A stretch of DNA of 61,770 bases. It comes from a virus. The DNA lies in the IMG/VR virus record IMGVR_UViG_3300017991_000117, positions 1 through 61,770 of that record; one strand, 5' to 3'. The notes under the pieces were generated by a model. It saw only the letters and a program-made list of their open reading frames with translations, searched no databases and had not been told where the DNA came from. Position numbers and translations under genes: made by a program. How positions within the stretch are numbered: position 1 is the first letter of the stretch; each line of letters starts with the position of its first letter. This document shows, in pieces, positions 26,753 through 34,682 of this stretch.

Positions 26753-26898
26753 GTCTATTTTCTCCTGTTTGATAGGACATTAATAAACTTAAATATATCG
26801 AGAGAGTATTTCATACGACTCCGCTTATAAAGCGCCCAAATTCATTTTATTTTATCTTGTTATTTGTAGGGATTTTTAAAGATATAGAACAGATCGGT

Positions 26899-28071
26899 TT
26901 ATCTAGGTAATTTATTATTATATTTTATCCAGTCCTTACCAAAATAGTCACCATTAGGAATTTCATTATATAATTCAGGTCTTACGTTATCTCGCTCTAA
27001 GAAAACAGGGGGAGTAACTAAATCTCTATCTATATAGTCGGCGGCAAAAACAGGTATAGATCCTCTTCTAGCATATATATAATCATAAGTTTCTCCACCA
27101 TATCTTGTAGTATTCAACTCGGCAGACCAGTTAAATTGACTCTGAAAAATTATATGAAACCATTCCGCAGGGTCTAAGCCTCTTTCTTGGTAGGAGCGTC
27201 CTATAAATTGAAATCGTCGCTTTTCCATATAAAAAGTAAAAAAATTATATACTAAATCTGCTAACTCTGTTCTTGTATTTAAATCATCAGTGACAATATC
27301 CACACTCACAGTCATATCACCACAAGAAACGTATCTATTCTTAGGTGGATTATCTGTATTCAAATAAGTATCAGAATCGCCTATAACAAAACCCAAAGTA
27401 TTTAAACAATCTGTATCACCACCAGTTATTTCAATATAATTTGGAGAAGTTAATCCACAAGGACCACCTGTAGAAATTCTTATCTTATCATCACTCGTAG
27501 GCTCTAAATTATAGTATAAAGCTTGTGTCCTGTTAATAGCGCTACATAACTCTGCCGTTGTAACTGCTGTCATACTACTAAATAAAGACGCATCAAAAGT
27601 TATAGTGGACGTTGTTTCACTATCAGACGCTCCACCAGGCCATGTTTTGAACTCAAGTGTCCAACCATCTGTTAAATCATATGGACCTTCAATACTACTT
27701 ATAATAGAAGGCGCGTACTGAACATGAGTTACGAAACTATCCCCTATACCCAGTTTTCTCTCGCGAAGAATGGTAGAAGTTATAGCCACCATCGGAAATT
27801 CATCCGGAGTATCTGCATAAGCCATAACTAAATCAACAGAATTTTCTAAATTGGATTCATTTCCCGTAGCACCAATGGCAAACTTTTGTATATTTGGTGT
27901 TTCTGTTATTTTTGTATTGGCATCAGCTACTTTATAATCAAAGAATTTTTTTAACTCAGAAGCAAAAGCATCTTTAGTCGTTTCTACTAATTGACCAAAA
28001 CGGGGTGGATCAGTAGAATCATAAGGCTGTGTAGGAACATATTTACGATCTGCTAAATTTTCAGTTGACAT
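26899..28071 (-). CDS. neck/tail-terminator-like protein
   Basis: The 390-residue protein lies just before the sheath gene, where tail terminator or tail-completion proteins usually lie. The C-terminal half carries 'DLNTRTELADLVYNFFTFYMEKRRFQFIGRSY' and 'AEWFHIIFQSQFNW', compatible with the alpha/beta fold of tail terminators. A central stretch (about 125-250) resembles the beta module seen in the sheath: 'GPYDLTDGWTLEFKT', a Thr-rich strand and 'AELCSAIN'. It may cap the tube and sheath and join them to the head. The assignment is based mainly on order. Confidence 0.5.
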   Translation of the reverse strand: MSTENLADRKYVPTQPYDSTDPPRFGQLVETTKDAFASELKKFFDYKVADANTKITETPNIQKFAIGATGNESNLENSVDLVMAYADTPDEFPMVAITSTILRERKLGIGDSFVTHVQYAPSIISSIEGPYDLTDGWTLEFKTWPGGASDSETTSTITFDASLFSSMTAVTTAELCSAINRTQALYYNLEPTSDDKIRISTGGPCGLTSPNYIEITGGDTDCLNTLGFVIGDSDTYLNTDNPPKNRYVSCGDMTVSVDIVTDDLNTRTELADLVYNFFTFYMEKRRFQFIGRSYQERGLDPAEWFHIIFQSQFNWSAELNTTRYGGETYDYIYARRGSIPVFAADYIDRDLVTPPVFLERDNVRPELYNEIPNGDYFGKDWIKYNNKLPR

Positions 28072-28074
28072 CTA

Positions 28075-28521
28075 TTAATCTTCCTCAGTTTCACCCAATG
28101 CTTTTAAACCTTCTTCTTCCATTTTTTTAAGTCTAGTATAATAATCGGGTATCTCATTTAAATGATCCAAGGAGATGCGTCGAGAAGTTTCCATATCATC
28201 TGTATGCTCGTATTCAACTTCTACCCCCATTGCTAACTCTTTAGGATCTACTTCATCTAGCCCAATACCAACTTCATTAGCCCGTCCTGTAGTCAAAAAA
28301 ATAACATATAATGTAGCCAATTCATAAATGTACTGTTCTATTTTGTCTACATCATACCCTTCTTCTTCACACCAATCGTGTACCTGATCATCCGTAGGAT
28401 TAGGGTTATCTTTAATAAATTCTATAATATCTCCGCGTACTTTATCATCAGATTTTTGCTGACCATAAAGAGATTTATAAATACGATGAAAACCTTGGTC
28501 CCTAATAGTTTTCATTACCAT
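28075..28521 (-). CDS. small acidic protein with shared N-terminal leader (family member)
   Basis: The 148-residue protein begins with MVMKTIRDQGFHRIYKSL, a diverged version of the (I/L)SDxxLxRIAxxL leader found in six other small proteins in this window. The rest is acidic and helical (DKIEQYIYELATLYVIFLTT, then EYEHTDDMETSRRISLDHL) and matches nothing recognised. The RBS (GGTGGAG) could serve either the first Met or Met3. It is encoded in the neck region, directly upstream of the terminator-like gene. The leader suggests that it is taken to the same place as the other family members. Confidence 0.65.
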   Translation of the reverse strand: MVMKTIRDQGFHRIYKSLYGQQKSDDKVRGDIIEFIKDNPNPTDDQVHDWCEEEGYDVDKIEQYIYELATLYVIFLTTGRANEVGIGLDEVDPKELAMGVEVEYEHTDDMETSRRISLDHLNEIPDYYTRLKKMEEEGLKALGETEED

Positions 28522-28533
28522 TATACTCCACCA

Positions 28534-28986
28534 TCACGTTTGATAAATTTCATCGTCATCAATAAATAAATCAACTGTACCAAATTTATCAGCAGCCGCA
28601 CTCAAAGCATCTCCAAAATCACCCCAATCACCATCCCAAAAACCCGCTCCATGCCCATTTCTAGTTAACCAAAAATCGTGTCCTGCTCTAGCTTCATCAT
28701 TTCCCGTAACTTCATATGCTTGAGAAAGGAGTTCCTCATTTTCCAACTGAAATTTAGAACAATCTTCTCGCATCTTATCAATAGTTTCACGATTTATATC
28801 ATCTATACTATAATTTTCATCCAAAGGAACACCACCACTTGGATCAGACTCATCATTTGTCGACCACAAGGCTGTTTCCATATATTGTTGAGTAAACTCA
28901 TCAATTTCCGGAATAACATAACCTTGTGCTACCTTAAGAACTCTATTAATTCTACCCATACCTGCATCTGAAATACCGCGTTTCAT
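28534..28986 (-). CDS. small acidic protein with shared N-terminal leader (family member)
   Basis: The 150-residue protein begins MKRGISDAGMGRINRVLKVA, then continues with unrelated acidic sequence ending in DLFIDDDEIYQT. The start has a strong RBS (GGAGG). A Gly/Trp/Asp-rich stretch near 113-130 (HGAGFWDGDWGDFGDAL) is unusual but not assignable. The gene lies between two other leader-bearing genes, giving a run of three. No catalytic motif is visible. Confidence 0.65.
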   Translation of the reverse strand: MKRGISDAGMGRINRVLKVAQGYVIPEIDEFTQQYMETALWSTNDESDPSGGVPLDENYSIDDINRETIDKMREDCSKFQLENEELLSQAYEVTGNDEARAGHDFWLTRNGHGAGFWDGDWGDFGDALSAAADKFGTVDLFIDDDEIYQT

Positions 28987-28987
28987 T

Positions 28988-29374
28988 TCATTCCTCCAAT
29001 CTCTTTAGCATCTGCGATAATGCATCTTGTTTATCATAAGGCCACACCCAAACTAAGTTATTATCCGCATCCAAAGTACTAAAATTAATATCAAAATAAT
29101 CTAAGCCCATTTCCAATAGCTGTCCGGCCCTCATTGGCTCTACAACAATATCCCTTTGCAATCTTGATCTCAAATCTTCTGCCGTATCCGAATCAGGAAC
29201 AAAGTATACTTCTCTTTCCCCATTAGGACCTGTTACTATGACTGAAAAACCTTCAGTATCTTCTATACTACCCGCAGATTCTTCCGATAATGATTGACCT
29301 TTTACAATTTTAGCCAACCTTTTAAAATCATTGGAAAATGCTTCCCCGAAACTTGTGTTCACGCTTCTCCCCAT
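28988..29374 (-). CDS. small acidic protein, diverged leader-family member
   Basis: I place the start at ATG 29374 because it has a clear RBS (AAAGGAAG) and avoids a 97-base overlap with the upstream gene; the longer frame to 29482 is unlikely. The resulting 128-residue protein starts MGRSVNTSFGEAFSNDFKRL and continues AKIVKGQ, where SNDFKRLAKIV aligns with the shared leader at an offset. The middle (GFSVIVTGPNGEREVYFVP) is a short beta region and the end is helical. Function is unknown. Confidence 0.6.
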   Translation of the reverse strand: MGRSVNTSFGEAFSNDFKRLAKIVKGQSLSEESAGSIEDTEGFSVIVTGPNGEREVYFVPDSDTAEDLRSRLQRDIVVEPMRAGQLLEMGLDYFDINFSTLDADNNLVWVWPYDKQDALSQMLKRLEE

Positions 29375-29385
29375 TTTTCTTCCTT

Positions 29386-30450
29386 TTACCAAACCAATGA
29401 AAATGGTCCTACTGGATCTACGTATCGTATATCCATTGTCTGTTGTACTATCACATAGGCAAAAGGATCTGAAGGTGACCAACTTGTAACCTTATATCTA
29501 GATCCTGTTTGCACACCATCTTTTATCTCAAACAAAACTTTATTATCTTTTACATATTCATCTTCAGACCCTATTTCAATTGTAGGATCAAATAAAGAAA
29601 ATCCCGCCGTCCACACTTTTAAATTATCTTGAACAGGCAAATCCGCGTGCTCACCCTTAGTATTCCTACTAATAGGAATTGAACGCATCAATAATACCCA
29701 AGGTCCAAATCTGTACTCTCCACAATCGGATTTTTCCGAATCTGCACCACCTAAAGCATCTCCAGAAGATAAATCAATCCTCGCATATCTTGCTCTAACT
29801 ATCTCAAATGCAGGAGTTATTATACTGGTGGTATCCCGCGTTAATGTAGCTTTAAACCTTATATTACCGGAAGAAGGATTTACTGTAGCGAGATTGTCTA
29901 TATCATCCCAAATAATACCGGAATCCAAAGAATATTCAACAACGACATTAGATTGTCCTTCAATACGGACAAATGATAAAGCCTGTGATTCCCAAGTAGA
30001 TCCAAAAGCTGTTCGACTAAATGATTTATCTCCTGATTCTATAGTACCTGAAGTAGAAGTAGAAGTTAAAACAACTTTCGCCGATTTGAAAGTCTTTGTT
30101 ATTTCAACTCCTGTAAGAGTTACATCAGAATCCGTAGCCGACATCCACACAGTATCATAACCAAATTTTAAATAACCAGGAACATACCTCTCACCATAGC
30201 AAGAGCCACATTTGGCGTCTGATTGCTTATTGGATTGTTTATAACAAGCGCATTCATTACCACTTTTGACGCCCATCCACATATCAGATCGGATTCCCCC
30301 CGCAAGAATCTGCTCTATCAACAATGCTCTTTGAGAGGCATGTTCCTGTTCTGCTTTTACATGTTTGAAAATATCACGAGACCAAGATCCTGTGGCCATA
30401 TGACCAAGACCTTCGCAACCATCCGCACCAAACCTACTCCAGCATACCAT
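29386..30450 (-). CDS. neck/head-closure structural protein with Cys cluster
   Basis: The 354-residue protein has an N-terminal Cys cluster, C67-x-C69 and C81-x2-C84 (NECACYKQ ... AKCGSCYG), that looks like a zinc site. It is followed by beta-rich sequence with an Ig-like stretch at about 105-215 and a C-terminal domain (NKVLFEIKDGVQTGSRYKVT). Small head-completion and neck proteins often lie here, between capsid and sheath genes, but this one matches no family I recognise. Its ATG overlaps the stop of the upstream 58-residue gene by one base (TAATG), a sign of coupled translation. Confidence 0.55.
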   Translation of the reverse strand: MVCWSRFGADGCEGLGHMATGSWSRDIFKHVKAEQEHASQRALLIEQILAGGIRSDMWMGVKSGNECACYKQSNKQSDAKCGSCYGERYVPGYLKFGYDTVWMSATDSDVTLTGVEITKTFKSAKVVLTSTSTSGTIESGDKSFSRTAFGSTWESQALSFVRIEGQSNVVVEYSLDSGIIWDDIDNLATVNPSSGNIRFKATLTRDTTSIITPAFEIVRARYARIDLSSGDALGGADSEKSDCGEYRFGPWVLLMRSIPISRNTKGEHADLPVQDNLKVWTAGFSLFDPTIEIGSEDEYVKDNKVLFEIKDGVQTGSRYKVTSWSPSDPFAYVIVQQTMDIRYVDPVGPFSLVW

Positions 30451-30626
30451 TATCTTCTCTCAAATGTTTCCTCTATAATCTCGTGTAAGCTTGTATTTTC
30501 ATAATCGGAATCTTCTAATTTAGCTTTAAAATCTTCCCATTTATCAGGATCTAATAAATTAATAAAAAATATATTATCATCTTCAGTATCATTATTTAAA
30601 TTAACTTTTTTATTGTTTATTATCAT
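30450..30626 (-). CDS. 58-residue acidic protein, unknown
   Basis: A short frame from ATG 30626 to TAA 30450 fills the gap between two real genes and ends in a one-base stop/start overlap with the next gene, the arrangement of translationally coupled phage genes. The product starts MIINNKKVNLNND and is acidic and helical, with LLDPDKWEDFKAKLEDSDYE in the middle. Codon use is AT-rich like its neighbours. The ribosome binding site is weak. Function unknown; coding status is likely but not certain. Confidence 0.55.
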   Translation of the reverse strand: MIINNKKVNLNNDTEDDNIFFINLLDPDKWEDFKAKLEDSDYENTSLHEIIEETFERR

Positions 30627-30639
30627 TAATAAAAATTAA

Positions 30640-30975
30640 TTACCAATTCATGGTTTGAGCAAGAATATAATCTTCCTCATTCATCCAATCAGGAACCTCT
30701 TTTAAAAGATCATCTGCCTCGTCTCCCTGAAAAAACCATCCGTCATCAGGATATTCAGGATTATCAATAGCTACATAAGGAAGACCTTGATTAATCTCCA
30801 CAGTCCAACCTTCAGCTCTGGCTGCTTCTGCACGTTGTTCATAATCTTTTGCCATATTTTTTATTCGTTCAGCTTTTTCAGGATCTCCACCAGCGGCTTC
30901 CATATAAATGTCTTCTTCAAATACTTGTGCTACTTTAGCAATCCTTTTGAAACCATTATCTGATATACTTTTCAT
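30640..30975 (-). CDS. small acidic protein with shared N-terminal leader (family member)
   Basis: The start is set at ATG 30975, which has an excellent RBS (AAGGAG) overlapping the stop of the preceding gene; the longer frame to 31077 would overlap that gene. The 111-residue product begins MKSISDNGFKRIAKVAQVFE, a close match to the shared leader, then runs into acidic helical sequence (AERIKNMAKDYEQRAEAARA) and a short C-terminal part (PDWMNEEDYILAQ). No known domain is seen. Confidence 0.7.
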   Translation of the reverse strand: MKSISDNGFKRIAKVAQVFEEDIYMEAAGGDPEKAERIKNMAKDYEQRAEAARAEGWTVEINQGLPYVAIDNPEYPDDGWFFQGDEADDLLKEVPDWMNEEDYILAQTMNW

Positions 30976-30979
30976 TTTT

Positions 30980-31225
30980 CTACTCCTTATATTGAGAACA
31001 GAATTTGTTGTCACCTTCAAAATTATATTCAACAACAGGTCGTCCATTAAATGGGCAAACATCAAATATACAAGCAAATCTTTTTTCTTTAATTACACTC
31101 ATTTTCTTTATTTTTTGTAGTGTATACGTACCATTTTTTACCATTTTACCGTACACATCAAAATCCCCTACGACACCAGGAGCTGAACAAGTGTCATCTG
31201 ATAAATTATAAAATCTACAAACCAA
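30980..31225 (-). CDS. small Cys-containing protein, unknown
   Basis: The 81-residue frame starts at TTG 31225 with GGGGG five bases upstream. Cysteines at residues 3, 13, 52, 57 and 76 (e.g. 'FACIFDVCPFNGR' and 'NKFCSQY') suggest a small zinc-binding fold, and the presence of Cys3 and Cys13 supports the TTG start over later Met codons. Its stop is five bases before the leader-family gene at 30975. Function is not recognised. Confidence 0.5.
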   Translation of the reverse strand: MVCRFYNLSDDTCSAPGVVGDFDVYGKMVKNGTYTLQKIKKMSVIKEKRFACIFDVCPFNGRPVVEYNFEGDNKFCSQYKE

Positions 31226-31246
31226 ATTTTCCCCCTAATTTTTCTA

Positions 31247-32146
31247 CTATCCATTGAAATAATAATTCCTAAATAATGATCCTGTTGGTGAAGAGGCAAT
31301 AAGGTTATACCACATATAGCCCATTCTCGTCTCAACACTCGCAGTACCAGACCTTACAAATTTACGTTTAACTTCTGGTACATATTTATCTAACTCAGCT
31401 CTTAACTGATTCATCATCGGATTTAATCCTGAAAAATGCTGTAGTACAAAACTATGACCCTGATCACTATATGAAGGTATATCGGTATCAATAGCAAATA
31501 AAGACTGCGAAGTAATACCAATATATAAAGAGGCTCGTATAAGAACATCAGAAAATTGACTGACAGGAAAGTCATCTAAAGTATTCCAAACAGGGTACGG
31601 AGGTCTACCATTTATATAAGAAAGACCTTGCATAAGATATAAAATTAACATACTATCACTGTACCCGATATAACAGTACTTCTCTGGAACGTTAGGTTTT
31701 ATCGATTTATCAATCATCAAACGAAACATAGGCAAAATAGACAAAACCTTAGGTGATACAACTTGCATCACTTGTGTTCTATATAAATTTTCTGTATTCT
31801 CATTAACTCTAGCATGCCAATTAAATAACGTAGTTCCCGACGTTGTAGTTTCATCAGGAAGCATTTTTATAGAATATTTTCCTGTAGCATCATGTCTGAT
31901 ACGACTAATAGTCGGTGGTGTAGGTTCTGGCCAGTAAGTATCTGTTAGTATACTCGTACCATTAGAATCAGTAACTTCTAAATCAAGAGCACCTTTAGAA
32001 CCAGATGGTGTAGTTTCTTCAACTATATCCACCGGCTTACCCTCAGAATCCAGTATAGTAACATCCACCAAACGATATGAATTAGTCCTAGCTAATTCAA
32101 TCATATTCGCTACAGCAGGAACATCTAGTCCGGGTTCAATAATCAT
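31247..32146 (-). CDS. virion structural protein of the neck/head region, unknown family
   Basis: The 299-residue protein starts MIIEPGLDVPAVANMIELAR and has an N-terminal beta half ('YRLVDVTILDSEGKPVDIVE', 'GKYSIKMLP') resembling an Ig-like or Ca-Z beta domain. A helical C-terminal half contains 'GYSDSMLILYLMQGLSYING' and ends 'FRNYYFNG'. Its size and position among head-to-tail genes suggest an adaptor or connector. I do not recognise the family. Confidence 0.5.
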   Translation of the reverse strand: MIIEPGLDVPAVANMIELARTNSYRLVDVTILDSEGKPVDIVEETTPSGSKGALDLEVTDSNGTSILTDTYWPEPTPPTISRIRHDATGKYSIKMLPDETTTSGTTLFNWHARVNENTENLYRTQVMQVVSPKVLSILPMFRLMIDKSIKPNVPEKYCYIGYSDSMLILYLMQGLSYINGRPPYPVWNTLDDFPVSQFSDVLIRASLYIGITSQSLFAIDTDIPSYSDQGHSFVLQHFSGLNPMMNQLRAELDKYVPEVKRKFVRSGTASVETRMGYMWYNLIASSPTGSLFRNYYFNG

Positions 32147-32151
32147 CGTAT

Positions 32152-32373
32152 TTAAAAAGAACTTAAATGAGTCTCCGATAAACTCTTTACTTTAGCCAGA
32201 AACTCCATGTACGCAGAATCCAACCCTTCTCGTACTTCCGCATCTAACCAAGACGGTAGATCTTCCCAAATAGGTTCAATTGCGGTATATAAACGAGAAG
32301 AAAGACCCTCCATAGTTTGTTGTGAATTTAAACTCTTAGCCACACGACGTAATCCCTTGTCAGAAATAGACAT
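32152..32373 (-). CDS. 73-residue protein with shared N-terminal leader (family member)
   Basis: It begins MSISDKGLRRVAKSLNSQQ, the cleanest copy of the leader seen in the window, followed by only about 55 residues of helical sequence (PIWEDLPSWLDAEVREGLDS). As the shortest members, this one and the 69-residue one define how little is needed beside the leader. It lies five bases downstream of the decoration-like gene's neighbour and just before the structural protein at 31247. No known function. Confidence 0.7.
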   Translation of the reverse strand: MSISDKGLRRVAKSLNSQQTMEGLSSRLYTAIEPIWEDLPSWLDAEVREGLDSAYMEFLAKVKSLSETHLSSF

Positions 32374-32384
32374 ATTTCACCTTC

Positions 32385-32765
32385 CTAATCTCCTAGCAAT
32401 GCCACCACCACGTTCGCATCCACTGGAGTTGCTGTAATTGTTATTGCCGTAATACCTGCCTTATAAAACATCATAGCGCCATCAGCGGCTATATTGAAAG
32501 TATCTGTGCCACCGTTTAGTACAACCTGAATAGCAGCGTCAGTACCGACATAAACCATATCGGCAGACGCTACAGTACCAAAAGGAATCGCAACAGGTGC
32601 GCCTGTAACTATTTTATAAGAATTAGCACCACCTTCATTATAAGTTAATTGGGGACCTGTCGTATCCGAAGATGTGATAGTAGGTGCTCCCAATATTACA
32701 GATGTATTAGCCCCACCTGTTACCGTCGGATACGCAATAGTTCCGGTTAACGTTGCTGTAGCCAT
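32385..32765 (-). CDS. small beta-rich Ala/Thr/Gly protein (possible decoration protein)
   Basis: The 126-residue protein has low-complexity Ala/Thr/Val/Gly composition with short strands (MATATLTGTIAYPTVTGG ... 'ITAITITATPVDANVVVALL') and no charged core, the look of a small virion surface or decoration protein. It lies among head genes. No family is recognised. The start is supported by position directly after the signal-peptide protein gene. Confidence 0.5.
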   Translation of the reverse strand: MATATLTGTIAYPTVTGGANTSVILGAPTITSSDTTGPQLTYNEGGANSYKIVTGAPVAIPFGTVASADMVYVGTDAAIQVVLNGGTDTFNIAADGAMMFYKAGITAITITATPVDANVVVALLGD

Positions 32766-32766
32766 T

Positions 32767-33237
32767 TTATATGCTCCCGTCTGTTGCCCAATTTACACCA
32801 AAAGCTAGCCCCACTGCTAATAAACCACCAGTCAAAATACCTGCAATATAAATAAATGTCGGCGTTTTATACCAAGCATTCTTTTCTTTCAATCTATTTT
32901 CATATACTTCGCGTTCTTTTATTCTCAAATCATGCTCAGCTTCAAAAGACAATTTCCATTTATCACTTATCTTCTCAGTGACCTCTATATTAAGTTGTTT
33001 TAATTTTATAATCTCATCTTTTAATTTTAACTCTTCCTTCAATAAGGATATCTTCTCACGACTTATTTGTAATTCCTTAAGATCAATTAATACTCTCTTA
33101 CCAATATCTAAAGAAAAAAAATAGCCTTCAGTACCCTTATAATTTATAACCGCACGTTCTACTTTATCCGCGTAAGACACAAAAGTAAAACTAGTAATTA
33201 TTATACAAACTAATAAACTTTTTATGTTTAACAACAC
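32767..33237 (-). CDS. secreted/membrane coiled-coil protein (possible lysis protein)
   Basis: The 156-residue protein begins with a signal-peptide-like segment (MLLNIKSLLVCIIITSFTFV, then SYA before DK) and continues with a Lys/Glu coiled coil (about 55-115). It ends with a hydrophobic segment at about 125-148 (FIYIAGILTGGLLAVGLAFG). That topology would put the coiled coil in the periplasm, anchored at the C-terminus. It overlaps the spanin-like gene by one base, so the pair may work together at lysis. There is no lipobox, so it is not a classical o-spanin. Confidence 0.5.
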   Translation of the reverse strand: MLLNIKSLLVCIIITSFTFVSYADKVERAVINYKGTEGYFFSLDIGKRVLIDLKELQISREKISLLKEELKLKDEIIKLKQLNIEVTEKISDKWKLSFEAEHDLRIKEREVYENRLKEKNAWYKTPTFIYIAGILTGGLLAVGLAFGVNWATDGSI

Positions 33238-33590
33238 TAATAACCCATGTTTTCAAACTCTTTAAGAACCTCTTCGGGTTTCATACTTTTAATTTTCTCT
33301 TTCTCAATATTTAATTTATTATCTAACTTTTCTATTTTATTATTTATTTTAATAACTTCAGAAGTAATAAATCCTTCTTTTTCTTCTATAATCCTCTTCT
33401 CCGTATTTAAATTAGCTATTTCTGCTTGTACTCTGGCTATTTTAGCTTCTTTTCTAGCTATAAAAACTTCTTCACTATTTTTTCTTAATATAATATAACA
33501 AATAGAAACTATAACAGCTACCAAACCGGAAGCTATCCAAATAATATTTTTCTTAATCCAATTCCAAACTTTTTTCATCTTATATATCAC
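33237..33590 (-). CDS. Rz-like inner-membrane spanin candidate
   Basis: The 117-residue protein has one N-terminal transmembrane segment (about 18-36, IIWIASGLVAVIVSICYIIL) followed by a long charged coiled coil (about 45-105), which is the i-spanin (Rz) architecture. In Gram-negative phages such proteins pair with an outer-membrane partner to fuse the membranes at lysis. Its neighbours are a holin-like protein upstream and a periplasmic coiled-coil protein downstream. The Rz call is inference from architecture only, as these proteins share little sequence. Confidence 0.5.
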   Translation of the reverse strand: MIYKMKKVWNWIKKNIIWIASGLVAVIVSICYIILRKNSEEVFIARKEAKIARVQAEIANLNTEKRIIEEKEGFITSEVIKINNKIEKLDNKLNIEKEKIKSMKPEEVLKEFENMGY

Positions 33591-33796
33591 TTATAAACAT
33601 ATTCACTAACAATACGCATTAGCTCGTCTTCCGGTATACTCTGCAATATAACCTCTAAAAAAGCAGTATCACCCACTTCGTTCCTAATTTTTTCTACAAA
33701 GTTAAAAGAATCTTCAAAAATATTCTCCTGTCCTACCAACTTCAAACTACCGGCTATCCTACCTAAAGCATTGTCCGAAATACCTTTATTCAACAT
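33587..33796 (-). CDS. 69-residue protein with shared N-terminal leader (family member)
   Basis: The start is set at ATG 33796, which has an excellent RBS (AAAGGAG); an in-frame ATG at 33817 lies inside the holin-like gene. The product starts MLNKGISDNALGRIAGSLKL, matching the shared leader, and then has acidic sequence (VEKIRNEVGDTAFLEVILQS). It overlaps the holin-like gene by 11 bases and the spanin-like gene by four. Why a leader-family protein is inserted in a putative lysis group is unclear. Confidence 0.7.
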   Translation of the reverse strand: MLNKGISDNALGRIAGSLKLVGQENIFEDSFNFVEKIRNEVGDTAFLEVILQSIPEDELMRIVSEYVYK

Positions 33797-34133
33797 TTTG
33801 CTCTCCTTTAACAGCATTTTCTTTTTGTTTTAAAAACAATCGTAAAAATCTTTTAACAAATGGATATGTAGAACCAGAAACAGATCCGGCAATAATACCT
33901 AGAATAATAGATTGCGCGAGTACCTCCGTAATGCGTAATCCTGGTACAAAAGCCAGTACCATACCAAGTAAAAATGGCATAATAGTTATAACCAATTTAT
34001 AAAATTCATTTTTCTCCAATTTTGGATTAACTGTATCAACTACTTTACGAACAATAAATAGAATTATCCCCGTAAATAAAGATATCAACCAAAAATTTAA
34101 TCCTGTAAATACAGAAATTATCTCTAATTCCAT
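33786..34133 (-). CDS. holin-like multi-span membrane protein
   Basis: The 115-residue protein has three hydrophobic segments (about 9-29, 47-66 and 72-92) and a charged C-terminal tail (FLRLFLKQKENAVKGEQ). That size and topology are typical of class I holins, which permeabilise the inner membrane at lysis. It precedes a spanin-like gene. No endolysin gene is recognised in the window, so the lysis role remains tentative; other small membrane proteins could look the same. Confidence 0.5.
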   Translation of the reverse strand: MELEIISVFTGLNFWLISLFTGIILFIVRKVVDTVNPKLEKNEFYKLVITIMPFLLGMVLAFVPGLRITEVLAQSIILGIIAGSVSGSTYPFVKRFLRLFLKQKENAVKGEQNVE

Positions 34134-34143
34134 GTCCTACCTC

Positions 34144-34596
34144 CTATAATGAATCCCCCGCGCCTTCGGATAAAAAGAAAACCAACATGGTTATGTCTGC
34201 TGCCGGTGCAGCAATTTTATTCTCAATAAAAAGAGAAATAGGTGGTCCATAAAGCATAGGTGTATTTGGATTATTCAATTTCGTAGCAGGGTATAACTTA
34301 GCATCAGTATGAATATTATTACAAATTTCAACACCGGTAAGTGTCGTGGTAGCACCTTGTTGTATCCCATTAGACAAAGTAGAAGTAGCAACAAATGGAT
34401 CACCCACCCATGTACCGCCATAATAAACTTTAAAATCTATATTACCTGCTGGAAATGCGGTACCTCTAGAAGTTACAAAAATATTTATATTCTTCAATGG
34501 TGTAAGACACGGTTGATCCCATACACGAGTACTCGGAGCAGCACCTCCAGCATTAGTCAATGTGACTTCATGCACAGTCATTCTATTTTGAGCCAT
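34144..34596 (-). CDS. small beta-rich virion protein, unknown
   Basis: The 150-residue protein is beta-rich with low charge (INIFVTSRGTAFPAGNIDFK, 'ISLFIENKIAAP', 'DITMLVFFLSEGAGDSL'). It sits two genes downstream of the major capsid gene with a good RBS (AAGGAG). A head decoration or neck protein is plausible; no family is recognised. Confidence 0.5.
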   Translation of the reverse strand: MAQNRMTVHEVTLTNAGGAAPSTRVWDQPCLTPLKNINIFVTSRGTAFPAGNIDFKVYYGGTWVGDPFVATSTLSNGIQQGATTTLTGVEICNNIHTDAKLYPATKLNNPNTPMLYGPPISLFIENKIAAPAADITMLVFFLSEGAGDSL

Positions 34597-34682
34597 GGTA
34601 AAAACTCCTTATAAAAGAATTTGAACAAACAAATCCCTAAATAAATTATATAGTACAAGATATAGGAAGATTAAAAATATAA

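Noticed and set aside
26753-26898. 146-base gap between neck and sheath genes
   Set aside because: It holds a 5-bp hairpin (26822-26834) without T-run and AT-rich sequence; no convincing promoter, terminator or small gene was found.
29375-29482. N-terminal extension of the gene ending at 28988
   Set aside because: It overlaps the preceding gene by 97 bases and the internal ATG 29374 has a good RBS.
30976-31077. N-terminal extension of the gene ending at 30640
   Set aside because: It overlaps the Cys-containing gene, and ATG 30975 has a strong RBS and begins the shared leader.
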